Shown: positions 5,828 through 6,637 of the stretch, in pieces
How the letters are laid out: each line of letters begins with the position of its first letter
Position numbering within the stretch: position 1 is the first letter of the stretch
Source: Opitutaceae bacterium
GTDB taxonomy: Bacteria > Verrucomicrobiota > Verrucomicrobiae > Opitutales > Opitutaceae
Assembly (NCBI GenBank): GCA_031266495.1
Contig: JAISAX010000178.1
Coordinates: 1-6,637, forward strand
DNA length: 6,637 nt
Reading direction: 5' to 3'
The notes under the pieces: model-generated
What the model was told of the DNA's origin: nothing
What the model saw: only the letters and a program-made list of their open reading frames with translations
The model's database searches: none
Made by a program: the position numbers and the translations under genes

Positions 5828-6637
5828 CAGGGGTCCGTCCTGATTTGATCAATTGCACGTAACGCACGAAGTTGTAGGTCAGATTACGCAAACCGATGGC
5901 TGCCTGGATTCGCTTAATTCCAATATATTCAAAACCCGGTCCCCCCATGCTGTTTTCTATATGTCCAAAAACATGTTCAATCCGGCACCTTATTGCAGAC
6001 TTTGCCTTGTTGAATTGCTTCTGAAATTCTGTAAGCGGGCGATTCCGGTAGGCTCTCTCATTGATATAATTATTTATTTCCAATTCGGTTAATCGTTTGT
6101 CGCAGTCTTTATTCTTGTAAGCAGAATCTGCCAAAAGATTCTCATTCCTGTTCTTTTCATTTATCAAGTCAAAGGTCACTGTAGAGTCATGAACCTCAGC
6201 AGACGTCCCCTTGTAATCTCGTATCATTTTGCTGTCCGCATCCACCACATCGTGATCTTTATAGCCATAATACCTCACTTCATTTTTCTTCACCCATCTG
6301 GCATCCACATCTTTCTGTCTTAATTTGGCCGGATTTGATTTCCATTCATCAGGAATCTCTCCTTTTTTTATCATCTCATTCTCTTCCTTGCTGTTACGTT
6401 GTCTCGGAACCTCAACAAAACTCGCATCGATTATCGTCCCGACCTTCGTGATTACTCCTTGCTCTTCCATTTTTTTTGTAAACAAATCAAATAATCCCTT
6501 GACAACTCCCGCATCGCCCAATTGCTCTCTATATCTCCAAATACTACTGTAATCAGGAACGGTGCTCCCTAAATGTAACCCTAAAAATCTTTGAAAACTC
6601 TGCCGATCATTTATCTGATACTCAGTCTGCTCATCTG
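5814..6637 (-). CDS. IS5-family DDE transposase, 5'-truncated by the window edge
   Basis: This enzyme would cut and join the IS ends by the RNase H-like DDE mechanism. The minus-strand frame is open from the right edge (first full codon at 6635-6633) to TGA at 5814-5816, giving 273 visible residues; about 60-80 N-terminal residues are probably missing compared with IS5 transposases. The visible start reads DEQTEYQINDRQSF and continues through VPDYSSIWRYREQLGDAG, the usual N-terminal IS5-type block. Catalytic residues are Asp in TIIDASF (6426-6428), Asp in LLADSAYK (6126-6128) and Glu in CRIEHVFGH (5976-5978), with the IS5-style R..E spacing around the last. The C-terminal GIKRIQAAIGLRNLTYNF matches the family's closing helix. 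No frameshift or stop interrupts it, so it may be functional. A TTG at 6521 is internal, not the real start. Confidence 0.9.
   Translation of the reverse strand, partial: DEQTEYQINDRQSFQRFLGLHLGSTVPDYSSIWRYREQLGDAGVVKGLFDLFTKKMEEQGVITKVGTIIDASFVEVPRQRNSKEENEMIKKGEIPDEWKSNPAKLRQKDVDARWVKKNEVRYYGYKDHDVVDADSKMIRDYKGTSAEVHDSTVTFDLINEKNRNENLLADSAYKNKDCDKRLTELEINNYINERAYRNRPLTEFQKQFNKAKSAIRCRIEHVFGHIENSMGGPGFEYIGIKRIQAAIGLRNLTYNFVRYVQLIKSGRTPAPSF

Larger units (their letters stand above)
5654..6637 (-). mobile_element. Partial IS5-family insertion sequence (one end only; continues past the right edge)
   Basis: The element is inferred from its transposase and from a composition that is much more AT-rich than the left-hand genes. 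A candidate terminal sequence is GGGCAGTTTGAAAAACT at 5654-5670, which resembles the TTTGAAAA-type tips seen in many IS5-family ends as I recall them. The other terminal repeat lies outside the window, so the boundary at 5654 is provisional and no target duplication can be checked. About 140-160 noncoding bases would separate this end from the transposase stop. Confidence 0.55.

Noticed and set aside
6519..6521. TTG at this position as the transposase start
   Set aside because: The frame continues upstream without a stop to the window edge and encodes the expected IS5-type N-terminal sequence, so the true start is outside the window.

Overview
The window looks like a piece of a GC-rich, polysaccharide-degrading, PEP-CTERM-bearing bacterium. 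A member of Verrucomicrobia (Opitutaceae-like) is the best guess; Planctomycetes or Lentisphaerae are possible. The clues are a C-terminal VPEPST sorting signal, a large multi-domain secreted glycoside hydrolase, no obvious Shine-Dalgarno sequences, and a structured GC-rich dispersed-type repeat. The lineage is an inference from style, not from a marker gene.

Left part (16-4825, + strand): three genes in one direction with gaps of 36 and 4 bases, very probably one operon. The first two encode secreted beta-rich proteins that are divergent paralogues. They share GNK..(N/D)D, YKFDFS, SFY and (V/I)YY(K/R)V blocks in the same order and spacing. Only the first carries a PEP-CTERM/exosortase sorting signal. 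The third encodes a 1086-residue secreted protein with an N-terminal jelly-roll-like domain, an Ig-like domain, a (beta/alpha)8 clan GH-A-type catalytic domain (candidate acid/base Glu457 and nucleophile Glu561), an unassigned middle region and a C-terminal CBM9-like domain. A reasonable reading is an export-and-display module acting on a polysaccharide, with the hydrolase as the enzyme and the two small proteins as surface or matrix partners. Their exact role is not known.

Middle part (4826-5813): about 1 kb without a convincing gene. Directly after the hydrolase stop lies a 181-base nested palindrome (4832-5012) with four internal hairpins, two of which contain the unusually stable GCGAAGC mini-hairpin, and a 13-G homopolymer in its centre. 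The hairpins of the two arms differ in sequence but each stays self-complementary, which suggests structure is maintained. Further right the DNA becomes AT-rich and holds only small inverted repeats.

Right part (about 5654-6637, - strand): one end of an AT-rich insertion sequence with an IS5-type DDE transposase. The transposase reading frame is open to the right edge of the window, so its N-terminus and the other IS end are missing. Composition unlike the left genes suggests recent acquisition.
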